From Chloroflexota bacterium (GTDB taxonomy: Bacteria; Chloroflexota; Anaerolineae; J102), in contig JAKOVD010000079.1 in NCBI GenBank assembly GCA_029782215.1, positions 146,729 to 210,728 of the forward strand: a DNA stretch of 64,000 nucleotides. Direction: 5' to 3'. Below, one piece after another: positions 27,786 to 35,975 of this stretch (positions within the stretch are counted from its first letter, which is position 1; every line of letters begins with the position of its first letter). The position numbers and the translations under genes were made by a program. The notes beneath the pieces were generated by a model. The model searched no databases. It worked only from the letters and a program-made list of their open reading frames with translations, and was not told the origin of the DNA.

Positions 27786-27797
27786 TGGAAAGTCGAA

Positions 27798-28205
27798 TCA
27801 GGCGGCCTGCGCCATCATGCGCGGCCGGAATTTGTAGCCGTACTGGATCAGGCCTTCGTCGCCGTCCTGGCTGAGCTTGCGGGTGACCATCTCCACCTTC
27901 ATGCCGATGTGCACCTCGCGCGGGTCTACGTCGGTGAGCTGCGCCGTCAGCATGGGGCCTTCTTCCAGGCGGACCAGGGCGAGGCTGTAGGGCGCCTGGG
28001 CTTCAAAGCCCGTGGGCGCTTCGTAGATGGTGGTGAAGCTGTAGACTTCGCCCAGACCGCGCAGGGTCATGGGTTCATAGGCAGGCTTGGCGCATTCGGG
28101 GCAGACGTCGCGCGGGGGGAACACGGCCGATCCACAGTGATTGCAGATTTCGCCGGTCAGGCTGTAGCGCTGTTTCTTGACTCGCCAGTTGCGTGCGATG
28201 TGCAT
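27798..28205 (-). CDS. DUF35 zinc-ribbon/OB-fold protein of the thiolase/HMGS complex
   Basis: 135 residues. The zinc ribbon is visible as CNHCGSAVFPPRDVCPEC, followed by an OB-fold (GLGEVYSFTTIYEAPTGF, then PYSLALVRLEEGPMLTAQL). In archaea a DUF35 protein bridges acetoacetyl-CoA thiolase and HMG-CoA synthase so the intermediate is passed directly. Here it lies beside both enzymes, so that role is the best inference. It has its own consensus promoter at 28343-28371, so it may be expressed separately from the thiolase gene, which ends 257 bases upstream. Confidence 0.9.
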   Translation of the reverse strand: MHIARNWRVKKQRYSLTGEICNHCGSAVFPPRDVCPECAKPAYEPMTLRGLGEVYSFTTIYEAPTGFEAQAPYSLALVRLEEGPMLTAQLTDVDPREVHIGMKVEMVTRKLSQDGDEGLIQYGYKFRPRMMAQAA

Positions 28206-28342
28206 GGAAAGAACTCCAGAAAGGGAGAGATTGTCTTTGCTGTCACGAATACTAGGGCCGGCCGGCTCTCAAAAACCACCAGGCTTGTTGTGACAGCCAT
28301 GGTGAAAGCTTTTGACAGCCCGTGCAAAGTTTTTGCAATGGT

Positions 28343-28371
28343 ATTGTAAAGTATTTCGGATGAGTTGTCAA
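28343..28371 (-). promoter_or_regulatory. Consensus sigma-70-like promoter for the DUF35 gene
   Basis: On the minus strand, TTGACA (28366-28371) and TACAAT (28343-28348) are separated by exactly 17 bases. The leader would be about 130 nucleotides to the start at 28205. The rest of 28206-28462 shows no other feature. Confidence 0.8.
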
Positions 28372-28462
28372 GATCTGTTTTCAACGTCGAACGAACCACA
28401 GGCCGGACGCAGCCGGCGCTCCAGGATGCTGTTGGCGGCAGCAGGCGCCGTTGGTGTGAACC

Positions 28463-29626
28463 TCAGTCCTCGCCTACCAGGATGTGCGTGACGATGGTGG
28501 CGCCGGAGCCGCCGATGTTCTGCGCCATGCCCACACGGGCATTGGCCACCTGGTTCGGGCCGGCCTCCCCGCGCAACTGCTGAACCACCTCGACGACCTG
28601 GTAGACGCCCGTGGCGCCCACCGGGTGGCCGCGCGCCTTCAGGCCGCCCATGGTCGTGATCGGCAGCCGGCCGTGCAGCGTGATGGCGCCCGACTCGCCC
28701 AGCTCCACGCCGCGGCCGCGCGGGGCAAAGCCGCACGCTTCCAGCGCCAGCACCGACATGATGCTGAAGGCATCGTGCAGCTCGAAGAGATCGATCTCGT
28801 CCCGGCTGACGCCGGCCTGGGCGAAGGCGCGCTGGCTGGAGAGATAAGCGGCTTCGAGGAAAAGGGGGTCGCGGCGGTCGTGGACGGCCAGCGTGTCCGT
28901 GGCCGAAGCCGAGGCGGCGATGCGCACCACCCCCTTGCCGGCGCCGTACTCCCGCGCCCGGTCGTAGGGCACCAAAACCACGGCGGCAGCGCCGTCGCAG
29001 ATGGGCGAGCTGTCGAGCACGTTGATCGGCGGCGCCACCGTGGCGGCCTTCTCGTACTTGTCCACCGAGATCGCCATCGGAAACATGGCGTTGGGGTTGC
29101 CGCGGGCGTTGTTGTGGGCGTTGACGGGGAAGGGGGCGAAGGCGCGCTTGGAGACGCCGTGCTCGTGCATGTAGCGCTGCATCAGCATGGCGTTCAGGGC
29201 CAGGAAGGTAGCGCCCTCCGCCACTTCGTACTCTTGGTCGGCTGCCAGCGCCAGCCCGGCCGTGGTTTCGTCGGGCAGGGTGTCCGTCATCTTCTCCACG
29301 CCGGCGGCGATGACCACATCCGCCAGGCCGCTGGCGACCGCCATCATCCCCACGCGCACGGCCGCGGCGCCGGAAGCGCAGGCTGCCTCGATCTTGGCAG
29401 CCTCGATGCCGCGCAGGCCCACGAAGTCGGCGATCAGGGTCGCCAGGTGTTCCTGCCCGGACAGCTCGCCGGACAGCATGTTGCCCACAAAGAGCGCGTC
29501 GGCAGTCTCGATGCCGGCGTCGCGCATGGCGGCCACGACGGCGTCATGGCCCAGGTGGCGCAGCGACTTCTCCCACAGCTCGCCCACGGGCGTCTGTCCG
29601 ATTCCTACGATGGCAACGTCTCTCAT
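28463..29626 (-). CDS. Acetyl-CoA acetyltransferase (archaeal-type thiolase)
   Basis: 387 residues. Condenses two acetyl-CoA to acetoacetyl-CoA. The active-site cysteine is in IEAACASGAAAVR (Cys83), and the C-terminal GLKARGHPVGATG holds the catalytic His. It resembles the archaeal/SCP-x-like thiolases found with DUF35 partners, not the PhaA type. HMG-CoA synthase lies upstream on the same strand (gap about 83 bases filled with short repeats) and DUF35 downstream. It provides the substrate for HMGS in the mevalonate route. A role in fatty-acid breakdown cannot be excluded from sequence alone, but the neighbours argue against it. Confidence 0.9.
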   Translation of the reverse strand: MRDVAIVGIGQTPVGELWEKSLRHLGHDAVVAAMRDAGIETADALFVGNMLSGELSGQEHLATLIADFVGLRGIEAAKIEAACASGAAAVRVGMMAVASGLADVVIAAGVEKMTDTLPDETTAGLALAADQEYEVAEGATFLALNAMLMQRYMHEHGVSKRAFAPFPVNAHNNARGNPNAMFPMAISVDKYEKAATVAPPINVLDSSPICDGAAAVVLVPYDRAREYGAGKGVVRIAASASATDTLAVHDRRDPLFLEAAYLSSQRAFAQAGVSRDEIDLFELHDAFSIMSVLALEACGFAPRGRGVELGESGAITLHGRLPITTMGGLKARGHPVGATGVYQVVEVVQQLRGEAGPNQVANARVGMAQNIGGSGATIVTHILVGED

Positions 29627-29632
29627 GAGGGT

Positions 29633-29709
29633 GTCAAGTGCCAGGTGTCAAGGTGTCATGTGTTACGCATTACGCAGTACGGAGTACGTGATGCGTACTG
29701 CGTAAGAGT
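29633..29709. repeat. Short repeats with an 11-base inverted repeat
   Basis: GTGTCAAG-like units are followed by TTACGCAGTAC (29670-29680) and GTACTGCGTAA (29695-29705), perfect 11-base arms. It fills the gap between the HMGS and thiolase genes. Confidence 0.75.
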
Positions 29710-30768
29710 CTATTTCATCAATAGCTTGCCGCGATAGCGCAGGTAGGTGGCGTAGTCGATCACGGTGCGGCGGGCGATGTAGTCGGTGGTGGTGGGGGCC
29801 AGCAGGCGCCGGTCGCGGATGCACTCCGTCGCCTCGAAGGACATGGCATCGCTGCCGGCGCCGGAGCCAAAGGAAACCACTATGATGCGGTCGCCGGGCT
29901 CGGCCACGTCCAGCACCGCCGTCAATCCCAGGATGGAGGCGCCGGAATAGGTGTTGCCGATGCGGCCCACCAGCAGCCCCGTCTGCCACTGCTCCGGCTT
30001 GAAGCCCATTTGTTGGGCAGCGCGGGTGGGGAACTTGAGGTTGGGCTGGTGCAGAACCACGTAGCGGTAGTCGGCCGGGGTGCGGCCCAGCGCCTCCAGC
30101 AGCATCTCGCCCGCGGTGACCACGTGGTGGAAATAGGCCGGCTCGCCGGTAAAGCGCATGCCGTGCGAGGGATACTCGGCCTTGGGGCGCCGCCAGAAGT
30201 CGGGCGTGTCGGTGACGTAGGAGAGAGAGCCCTCAAAGCGGGCGACGGCGGTCTCGGCGGGACCGATGATGATCGCCGCTCCTCCTGCCCCGGCCGTGTA
30301 CTCCAGGGCGTCGCCGGGACGGCCCTGGGCGGTGTCGGCGCCCACGCCCATCGCGTAGTCGGCCATGCCCGACCCCACCATGCCGGCGGCGGCCACGATG
30401 GCCTCGGACCCGGCCTTGCAGGCGAACTCCCAGTCCGCCGCCTGGACCAGGGGCGCCGCGCCCACCGCCTCGGCCACCACGGTCGAGGTGGGCTTGACGG
30501 CGTAGGGGTGGCTCTCGCTGCCCACCCAGATGGCGCGCAGATCGGTGGGCGCGATGCAGGCGCGCAGCAAGGCGTTGCGCGCCGCCTCGATGGCGATGGT
30601 GGCGGTGTCTTCGTCCAGACCGGGCACGGCCTTTTCCTGGATGGGCGGCTCGGCGGTGCCGTCCGTCCACATCTCGGCGACCTCGCTGGCGGGAAGGCGG
30701 TAGCGGGGGACGTAGGCGCCGTAACCGGTGACGCCGACCGGGCGGTTGGGTTGGAGCAGAGTAGGCAT
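29710..30768 (-). CDS. Hydroxymethylglutaryl-CoA synthase (archaeal type)
   Basis: 352 residues from the ATG at 30766-30768 ([15 protein letters not shown]). Condenses acetyl-CoA and acetoacetyl-CoA to HMG-CoA. Catalytic features visible: a Glu in [14 protein letters not shown] near residue 85, the nucleophile Cys117 in [10 protein letters not shown], and His240 in [15 protein letters not shown]. The C-terminal [15 protein letters not shown] loop is typical of the archaeal HMGS group. HMGR ends 62 bases upstream on the same strand, and the thiolase follows. Together they give acetyl-CoA to mevalonate. Confidence 0.93.
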   Translation of the reverse strand: MPTLLQPNRPVGVTGYGAYVPRYRLPASEVAEMWTDGTAEPPIQEKAVPGLDEDTATIAIEAARNALLRACIAPTDLRAIWVGSESHPYAVKPTSTVVAEAVGAAPLVQAADWEFACKAGSEAIVAAAGMVGSGMADYAMGVGADTAQGRPGDALEYTAGAGGAAIIIGPAETAVARFEGSLSYVTDTPDFWRRPKAEYPSHGMRFTGEPAYFHHVVTAGEMLLEALGRTPADYRYVVLHQPNLKFPTRAAQQMGFKPEQWQTGLLVGRIGNTYSGASILGLTAVLDVAEPGDRIIVVSFGSGAGSDAMSFEATECIRDRRLLAPTTTDYIARRTVIDYATYLRYRGKLLMK

Positions 30769-30829
30769 GGGTGACGGGTAGCGGGTGAGGGGTTGCGTCT
30801 GAACGTTCAAACGTGCCAACGTGCGAACG

Positions 30830-31999
30830 TCATTTCTGATCCCGGCGGGCGTGGAGGGCCATGTGGCCGGCCTGGATGCCTTCGGCGGCCAGGGCGCGCA
30901 GGGCCGCCAGGTTCTGGGCCAGTCCTGCCGCCGCCATGATCTCGGCCAGGCGCCGGGCGTCGGGGTTGCCCAGGACCTTGAGGGCCAGGCGGGCGGTGGG
31001 GTGGTGCTTGGTCATGCCGCCCACGGTGCCCACGGCCAGCGGGAGCTCCAGGCGCCCCACCAGGGTATCGCCGTCCAGCGACCACTCGGTCAGGGAGCGA
31101 TACTGGCCGGAGCGGGCGGCGTAGGCATGGGCGCCGGCCTCGATGGCCCGCCAGTCCTGGCCGGTGGCCAGGGCGACGGCGTCGATGCCATTGAAAATGC
31201 CCTTGTTGTGGGTGGCGGCGCGGTAGGGGTCGGCGACGGCGAAGGCGTTGGCGACGCAGATGCCCGAGGCCACGGCCTCGCCTGTGTCCTCTGGGCCGGC
31301 AAAGGCAGCCGCCGGGATGCGGCAGCCGGCCCAGGCCCGGCGCTCGTCGCTGAGGTTGGAGAGGATGCGCAGCAGGGCGCGGCCGCCGCTGAGGGCTTCC
31401 AGCGCCGGCGCCAGGGCTTCCACGGCCGTGTTGACGGCGTTGGCGCCCATGGCGTCGCGGGTGTCCAGCAGCAGGTGGACGATCAGCATCGGCCCGGCGG
31501 GCGTGTCGTCCAGCCGCCGCACGACCAGGTCGCGGGGCCCGCCGCCCAGGCGCCGGATGGTGGGGTGGAGAGTCTCCACCTGCGCCAGCAGCGCTTCCTT
31601 GGCGGCCAGGATGCTGGCGGCGGCCGCGGCGGGGTCAGGCACGTCCAGGAGCTGCACCTGGCCGATCATCACCGGCTCGGTGCTTCCCGTCTGGAAGCCG
31701 CCGCCGGCGCGGGCCAGGCGGGCGGCGTTGGCCATGGCGGCCACCACGGAAGGCTCCTCGATCACGAGCGGCAGCAGCAGCTCGGCGCCGTTGACGATGA
31801 AGTTGGGGGCGATGGCGAAGGGCAGCGTATAGAGCCCGACCGCGTTCTCCACCAGGCGGTCGGCGGCGGCCAGGTCCAGCCCGCCGTCGAGGGCGCGGCG
31901 ATCTTCCGCGTCCAGCCCGGCCCAGGCGGCCAGGACCTCCTGGCGTTGGGCGGGAGGAAGCTCGTAAAAGCCTTTCAGGCGGCTGCTGCGTTCGGACAT
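30830..31999 (-). CDS. Class II hydroxymethylglutaryl-CoA reductase
   Basis: 389 residues from the ATG at 31997-31999 ([14 protein letters not shown]); the frame is open to 32092 but the upstream part crosses a terminator hairpin. Reduces HMG-CoA to mevalonate. Class II features: [37 protein letters not shown] (catalytic Glu), [32 protein letters not shown] (catalytic Lys) and GMTKHHP. No membrane anchor, so soluble. It is the first gene of the HMGR-HMGS-thiolase group. Cofactor preference (NADH or NADPH) cannot be told. Confidence 0.93.
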   Translation of the reverse strand: MSERSSRLKGFYELPPAQRQEVLAAWAGLDAEDRRALDGGLDLAAADRLVENAVGLYTLPFAIAPNFIVNGAELLLPLVIEEPSVVAAMANAARLARAGGGFQTGSTEPVMIGQVQLLDVPDPAAAAASILAAKEALLAQVETLHPTIRRLGGGPRDLVVRRLDDTPAGPMLIVHLLLDTRDAMGANAVNTAVEALAPALEALSGGRALLRILSNLSDERRAWAGCRIPAAAFAGPEDTGEAVASGICVANAFAVADPYRAATHNKGIFNGIDAVALATGQDWRAIEAGAHAYAARSGQYRSLTEWSLDGDTLVGRLELPLAVGTVGGMTKHHPTARLALKVLGNPDARRLAEIMAAAGLAQNLAALRALAAEGIQAGHMALHARRDQK

Positions 32000-32018
32000 G
32001 GGCGGAATGCGAAGGCAC

Positions 32019-32042
32019 AAAAAAGCCCACACGCGGTGTGGG
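32019..32042 (-). terminator. Rho-independent terminator upstream of the HMGR gene
   Basis: On the minus strand the stem CCCACAC (complement of 32036-32042) and GTGTGGG (complement of 32026-32032) has a CGC loop and is followed by CTTTTTTG. It ends transcription from the membrane-protein genes before the mevalonate genes. Confidence 0.8.
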
Positions 32043-32106
32043 ACTTCTATCGCAACCTTCTGCGCCGGATGGTAACACGAGGTGGCTGTCAAAAGCTACC
32101 AGATAG

Positions 32107-32140
32107 GGTGCGACGCACATCTGTTCGCCAGCGTCGCACC
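32107..32140. repeat. GGTGCGACGC palindromic repeat
   Basis: GGTGCGACGC (32107-32116) and GCGTCGCACC (32131-32140) form 10-base arms. The sequence is the same motif as the repeat at 14773-14821. Confidence 0.75.
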
Positions 32141-32143
32141 TGC

Positions 32144-33538
32144 TTACATCCGTGTCATCCAGCTCGTGATCGGTCCCACCACGGGGTCCAGCAGCCCCGG
32201 CTGCAGGGCCAGGGCGGCGCCCGCCAGCATCAGCAGTACCACCAGCCACACCAGCGACTGAGCTTCCCGCAGCATCCGCGTGTCCACCAGCGGCCGGATG
32301 AAGATGTGCAGGACGCGCACGATGCCCAGGGTCATCAATACCAGCGCCAGCATCGCCCAGAGGAAGACGGCGGTCTGGTTGGCCTCTGCCAGCCGGAAGG
32401 CGGCCAGCCGCACCGAGAACAGCGCCCCCAACGGCCAGCCTACCAGCGCCAGCGCCCCGGCGATGAAGCCCAGGGTGGCGAAGGGCAGCCGCTCGCTGGC
32501 CCCGCGCAGGGGACTGTAGGGCGAGTTCTCGCCGAAGCGATCGTTGATCGTCTGCAGCCCGGCCGCCCCCAGGATGAGCACCAGCGCCCGCGCCAGCGCC
32601 AGCCAGACCAGGGCCTGGGTGCCGGATTCGCCGCTCAGGCTCCACAGCAGCAGGAAGGCGCCGCAGTCCCAAAGCAGCAGATAGCCCCAGAACTGCCCCA
32701 GGCGGCGGCTGCTCAGGCCGAAGAACCCTGCCCATACCATCTGGATGGCGGCCAGGATGGGCAGCCAGCGCCCGGGGTCGGCGTACTGGACGATGTCGGG
32801 ATAGGTAAGCAGGATCTGGCGGGCCAGGGCGTAGACCGTGATCTGCCAGACGCCCACGCAGAAGGCGGCGGCGAAGGGCGGGGCGTGTTCGCCCAGGGCG
32901 CTGATCCAGCCGTGCAGGGGCACTGGCGTCAGCAGAATGGCCAGGGCGATGACCAGCGCCCGCCAGGCCGTGGCCCACAGGATGGGGTCGGCGGCGGCGA
33001 GGGCGGGCTGGTTGAGCACCCAGGCCGCAAAGAGGAAGAGGGGAAAGGCCAGCACCGGGGCCAGCAGGGTGCGCAGCGCCGCCCGCGCCAGCCGGGGACT
33101 GGCGCCCTGGGCGGGGAAGGCCATGAGGATGGCAGCTACCACCAGCCACAGTGACGCCCACAGCAGCGGCTGGCTGCTGAGCGCCAGCATCAGTGCTGCC
33201 AGGATGAGGGGGATCGTGGGGAACAGCACGCGGTCGGCGTTGGTCCAGGCGGTGGCCAGCGCAAAGAGCGCGCCCCAGGCAAAGAGGATGACCACGGCTC
33301 CACGGCTGACCGGCGTCATCTCCAGGGTGTAGCCAAGGAAGCTGCTGCTGCGTCCGACGTCGATCGTGCGGCCCAGGATCTCCACTTCGCCCGTCAGCGG
33401 CGCCTGCCAAAGGTACCAGAGGGCCAGTCCCAGCCCCACGGCCACCACCACCCCAGGCACCCACGGCAGACGCCGGAAGATGTTGGCGACCAACGACAGC
33501 AGCAGCAGCCAGACCAGGAGGCCGACGAGCAGCGTCAT
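32144..33538 (-). CDS. Divergent proton-conducting antiporter-like membrane subunit (NuoN/MrpD-related)
   Basis: 464 residues with about 13-14 membrane helices. Similarity to NuoL/M/N and Mrp antiporter subunits rests on hydrophobic layout and the motif TPVPLHGWISALGEHAPP, which corresponds to the PLHxWLPxAHxxAP region of those proteins. I find no lysine in the whole sequence, so the lysines of the usual proton path are absent; TEV- or EH-type acidic residues remain. It overlaps the next gene by 4 bases (33535-33538), showing translational coupling. It is probably part of an ion-translocating or structural complex whose partners are not in the window. Confidence 0.75.
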   Translation of the reverse strand: MTLLVGLLVWLLLLSLVANIFRRLPWVPGVVVAVGLGLALWYLWQAPLTGEVEILGRTIDVGRSSSFLGYTLEMTPVSRGAVVILFAWGALFALATAWTNADRVLFPTIPLILAALMLALSSQPLLWASLWLVVAAILMAFPAQGASPRLARAALRTLLAPVLAFPLFLFAAWVLNQPALAAADPILWATAWRALVIALAILLTPVPLHGWISALGEHAPPFAAAFCVGVWQITVYALARQILLTYPDIVQYADPGRWLPILAAIQMVWAGFFGLSSRRLGQFWGYLLLWDCGAFLLLWSLSGESGTQALVWLALARALVLILGAAGLQTINDRFGENSPYSPLRGASERLPFATLGFIAGALALVGWPLGALFSVRLAAFRLAEANQTAVFLWAMLALVLMTLGIVRVLHIFIRPLVDTRMLREAQSLVWLVVLLMLAGAALALQPGLLDPVVGPITSWMTRM

Positions 33539-34191
33539 GCGTCCTCCGGGTTCTGCCAGAAGCGGGCGCCGTCGACCACGATCAGGTAGGAGATGGCAAA
33601 GCCCAGCAGGATTTCCAGGCCTGCCAGCAAGCCGACGGTGTTGGCGTCAACCTGCAGGGCATGGATAGCGAAGTTGGCCGCCAGCACCCACATCGACAGG
33701 CACAGCCCCCAGCGCAGGGGGCGGTCGCCCAATCCCAGCCCTACCAACCCCGCCAGACCCAGGAAGGTGGCAAAGCGAGCCAGGTCGGTCGGCAGTTTGG
33801 GCAGGGGATAGGTGGGTTTCTGCGTGTAGACCACCAGCAGCAGGAAAAGCACCAGGGCCAGACGCATGAGCGTGGAGGGGTTGAAGCGCCAGTTGGGCCG
33901 CCACCAGGGCAGGCCCATCTGCCGGCGCTGGACGCTGTCGACGCGTCGCGCCGAAATAAACCACATCACCGCCACCAGCCCACCCACGATCCACTGCAGC
34001 AGCGCCCATTCCGGCGGCAGCAGCCGGGTGAGCAGGATGCCGCCCAGCACCTGGAGGAGGGCGAAGGCTCCCAACGTCAGGCGCCAATCGCTGAAGATCA
34101 GCATCGCCCCGATCAGGACGATGGCGGCATTGATGGCGCTTTCCTGCGCCAACGGCCGGGCAACGGTGAGGAATTCCTGGATGGTCGGCAT
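33535..34191 (-). CDS. Small polytopic membrane protein of the antiporter-like cluster
   Basis: 218 residues with about 6-7 hydrophobic segments and one soluble loop (FISARRVDSVQRRQMGLP). I do not recognise the family. Overlap of 4 bases with the downstream subunit and a gap of only 4 bases to the upstream one show that it belongs to the same complex. By position it could stand where Mrp or hydrogenase clusters carry a NuoK/MrpC-like or NuoJ-like protein, but no specific motif proves this. Confidence 0.75.
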   Translation of the reverse strand: MPTIQEFLTVARPLAQESAINAAIVLIGAMLIFSDWRLTLGAFALLQVLGGILLTRLLPPEWALLQWIVGGLVAVMWFISARRVDSVQRRQMGLPWWRPNWRFNPSTLMRLALVLFLLLVVYTQKPTYPLPKLPTDLARFATFLGLAGLVGLGLGDRPLRWGLCLSMWVLAANFAIHALQVDANTVGLLAGLEILLGFAISYLIVVDGARFWQNPEDA

Positions 34192-34195
34192 GAGA

Positions 34196-35833
34196 TCAAC
34201 CCCGCAGGAGATACCAGGCCACCAGGATGGCGAGGAGCACCCAGCCGAACTGCCCGGCGCCGTCGATCAAGTCGGCCAGGTACCCGGTGTACACCGACGC
34301 AAAACGGAGCAAGCGGCCGGCGCCCCCGTAGAGCCACTCCAGGCGGGCAATCGCCGCGGTGTTGTCTTGCCAACCGCGCAGGGCGCCAAACAGGCGTTCA
34401 TCGTGCCTGGCCAACAGGAAGCCAGGCAGTAGGGGAATGAGAAGGGTCAGCCAGCCGCCCACGCCGGCGCTGCGCACCTGGCCGACGACGCCCGTGAACA
34501 TGGCGGCTTCGGGCCGGTTGGCGACCTGGGTCAAGCCGATCGGAAGCAGCCCGTAGCGGGCCAACATGACAAGACAGAGTCCCAAGGCAGCCATCAGCGC
34601 CGCCGGCACAAAGGGGGTGGTCGTGCCGGGGCCGCGACCCGCTTCGGCGGCGTCGGGTAGACGCTGCAGCAGGAAGTAGGCGACCAGGAGCACCTGCGCC
34701 AGCAGCACTAGCAGCCAGGCGGCCGTGCCGAAGCCCCGCCCTCCAAGGACCTGGCCGGCGGCTGCGTTCAGGGCGAAGCCTGGCGTCAGCGGCAGCCCGT
34801 ACAAAACGGCCAAAGCCACCCAAAACGGCCAGCGCCAGCCCTGTTCCTGGTGGGCAATGCGGGCCACCGTCCACAGCGCCGAGCCCAGGGTGAGAGCCAG
34901 GAGCGGAAACACAGCGCCTGCGGGCGGAGCCAACTGCGCCAGGCTCAGGGCCAGCAGCGCCCAGGTGCTGCGGTTGACCAGGGCGAAGGACCAGGCGCGA
35001 CGATCATCGCGGTCGCTCCAGGTAGCCAGGGCGCTGCCCAACAAGGCCACGATCAGCAGCGGCGCCCAGGCCTGGCTGGCCAGCAGCGGCAGGCTGAACC
35101 GCCCCAACAGGTAGAGGGCGGCGGCAGCGGGTAGGATATGCACCGCCAGTTGGCGCCCGGGCGAGCGGCCGCTGGCAGGGGCCAGCCAAACGTGGAAGGG
35201 ATAGGCGGCCAGCGGCAGCACCGCCGCCAGGATGAGCAGGAGCTGCGCCTGGGCATTGAGCCGCTGTCCTTCCAGCGCCGTGGTCAGGCTGGCGCCGCCG
35301 TTGAACAGCGGCACCAGGATCAACAGGAGCGTCGAGATGATGCCCACGGCCCAGGCGGCAAAGGCGCCGTTGTCCTCGGGACCGGCGACGAGACCGGCGG
35401 CGGCGCCGAGCAGCACCCAGGCCGTTAGGAGCGACGGCCAGTTGCCCCCCAAGGTCACCCACAGCGCGCAGGCAGCCAGCAAGAGCACCCAGGCGCGCGG
35501 GTTTGTAAAACCGGGACGGTGCCGCCAGCCGGGCAGGTTGACGGCCACAAAGGCGACCACCACCACGCACAGGCCTGCAAGCCAGGCCCAGCCGTCCATC
35601 TGGAAGGTCAGCGTCGTGGCCAGGCCGAGCGGCGCTTTCCAGCTCCAGGTCATGGCCAGGCCGCCGGGGCGCAGGCGCAGGAGCATCCATGCCACCAGGG
35701 CCGCGCCCGCCGTCACAGCCGGAAGCCAATAGCGCAGCCGGGCGTTGAGTCTGTGACCCAGCCCCAGGAGGAGGAACGCCCCGCCTGCCAGCAGCAAGAG
35801 CGGGCCGAAGGGCGAGTTCCAAAGAAAGCTCAT
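34196..35833 (-). CDS. Second divergent antiporter-like membrane subunit (NuoL/MrpA-related)
   Basis: 545 residues from the ATG at 35831-35833 (MSFLWNSPFGPLLLL). About 14-15 membrane helices. The motif AAVLPLAAYPFHVWLAPASG corresponds to the conserved PFHxWLPxA region of NuoL-like proteins, but the lysine that normally precedes it is missing; I count only one lysine in the protein. The C-terminal part has an amphipathic segment (LEWLYGGAGRLLRFASVYTG) resembling the end of NuoL/HyfB proteins. First gene of the three-gene operon. No quinone-binding or hydrogenase subunit is present in the window. Confidence 0.75.
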   Translation of the reverse strand: MSFLWNSPFGPLLLLAGGAFLLLGLGHRLNARLRYWLPAVTAGAALVAWMLLRLRPGGLAMTWSWKAPLGLATTLTFQMDGWAWLAGLCVVVVAFVAVNLPGWRHRPGFTNPRAWVLLLAACALWVTLGGNWPSLLTAWVLLGAAAGLVAGPEDNGAFAAWAVGIISTLLLILVPLFNGGASLTTALEGQRLNAQAQLLLILAAVLPLAAYPFHVWLAPASGRSPGRQLAVHILPAAAALYLLGRFSLPLLASQAWAPLLIVALLGSALATWSDRDDRRAWSFALVNRSTWALLALSLAQLAPPAGAVFPLLALTLGSALWTVARIAHQEQGWRWPFWVALAVLYGLPLTPGFALNAAAGQVLGGRGFGTAAWLLVLLAQVLLVAYFLLQRLPDAAEAGRGPGTTTPFVPAALMAALGLCLVMLARYGLLPIGLTQVANRPEAAMFTGVVGQVRSAGVGGWLTLLIPLLPGFLLARHDERLFGALRGWQDNTAAIARLEWLYGGAGRLLRFASVYTGYLADLIDGAGQFGWVLLAILVAWYLLRG

Positions 35834-35975
35834 AGATAAACGATTGTAGCACGCCCGCAAAGCCAGGGGTAAACAGGGACGCCAGATCGGGCGAACCCGA
35901 TTATAATGGAGCGAACCTTACGGAAAGCCGTCCGCCAAGAGGAGGGCTCCCCCCGCCCGCCCATTGCGGCGCACC
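35834..35975. promoter_or_regulatory. Divergent promoter region
   Basis: A minus-strand TACAAT at 35843-35848 lies about 10 bases before the antiporter-like start, which would give a nearly leaderless transcript. A plus-strand TATAAT at 35902-35907 lies about 70 bases before the histidine kinase. Neither has a convincing -35 box. Confidence 0.4.

Noticed and set aside
30821-33154. A 777-codon plus-strand open frame
   Set aside because: It is antisense across HMGR and a membrane-protein gene; the peptide is Gln/Gly/His-rich as expected for a shadow frame.
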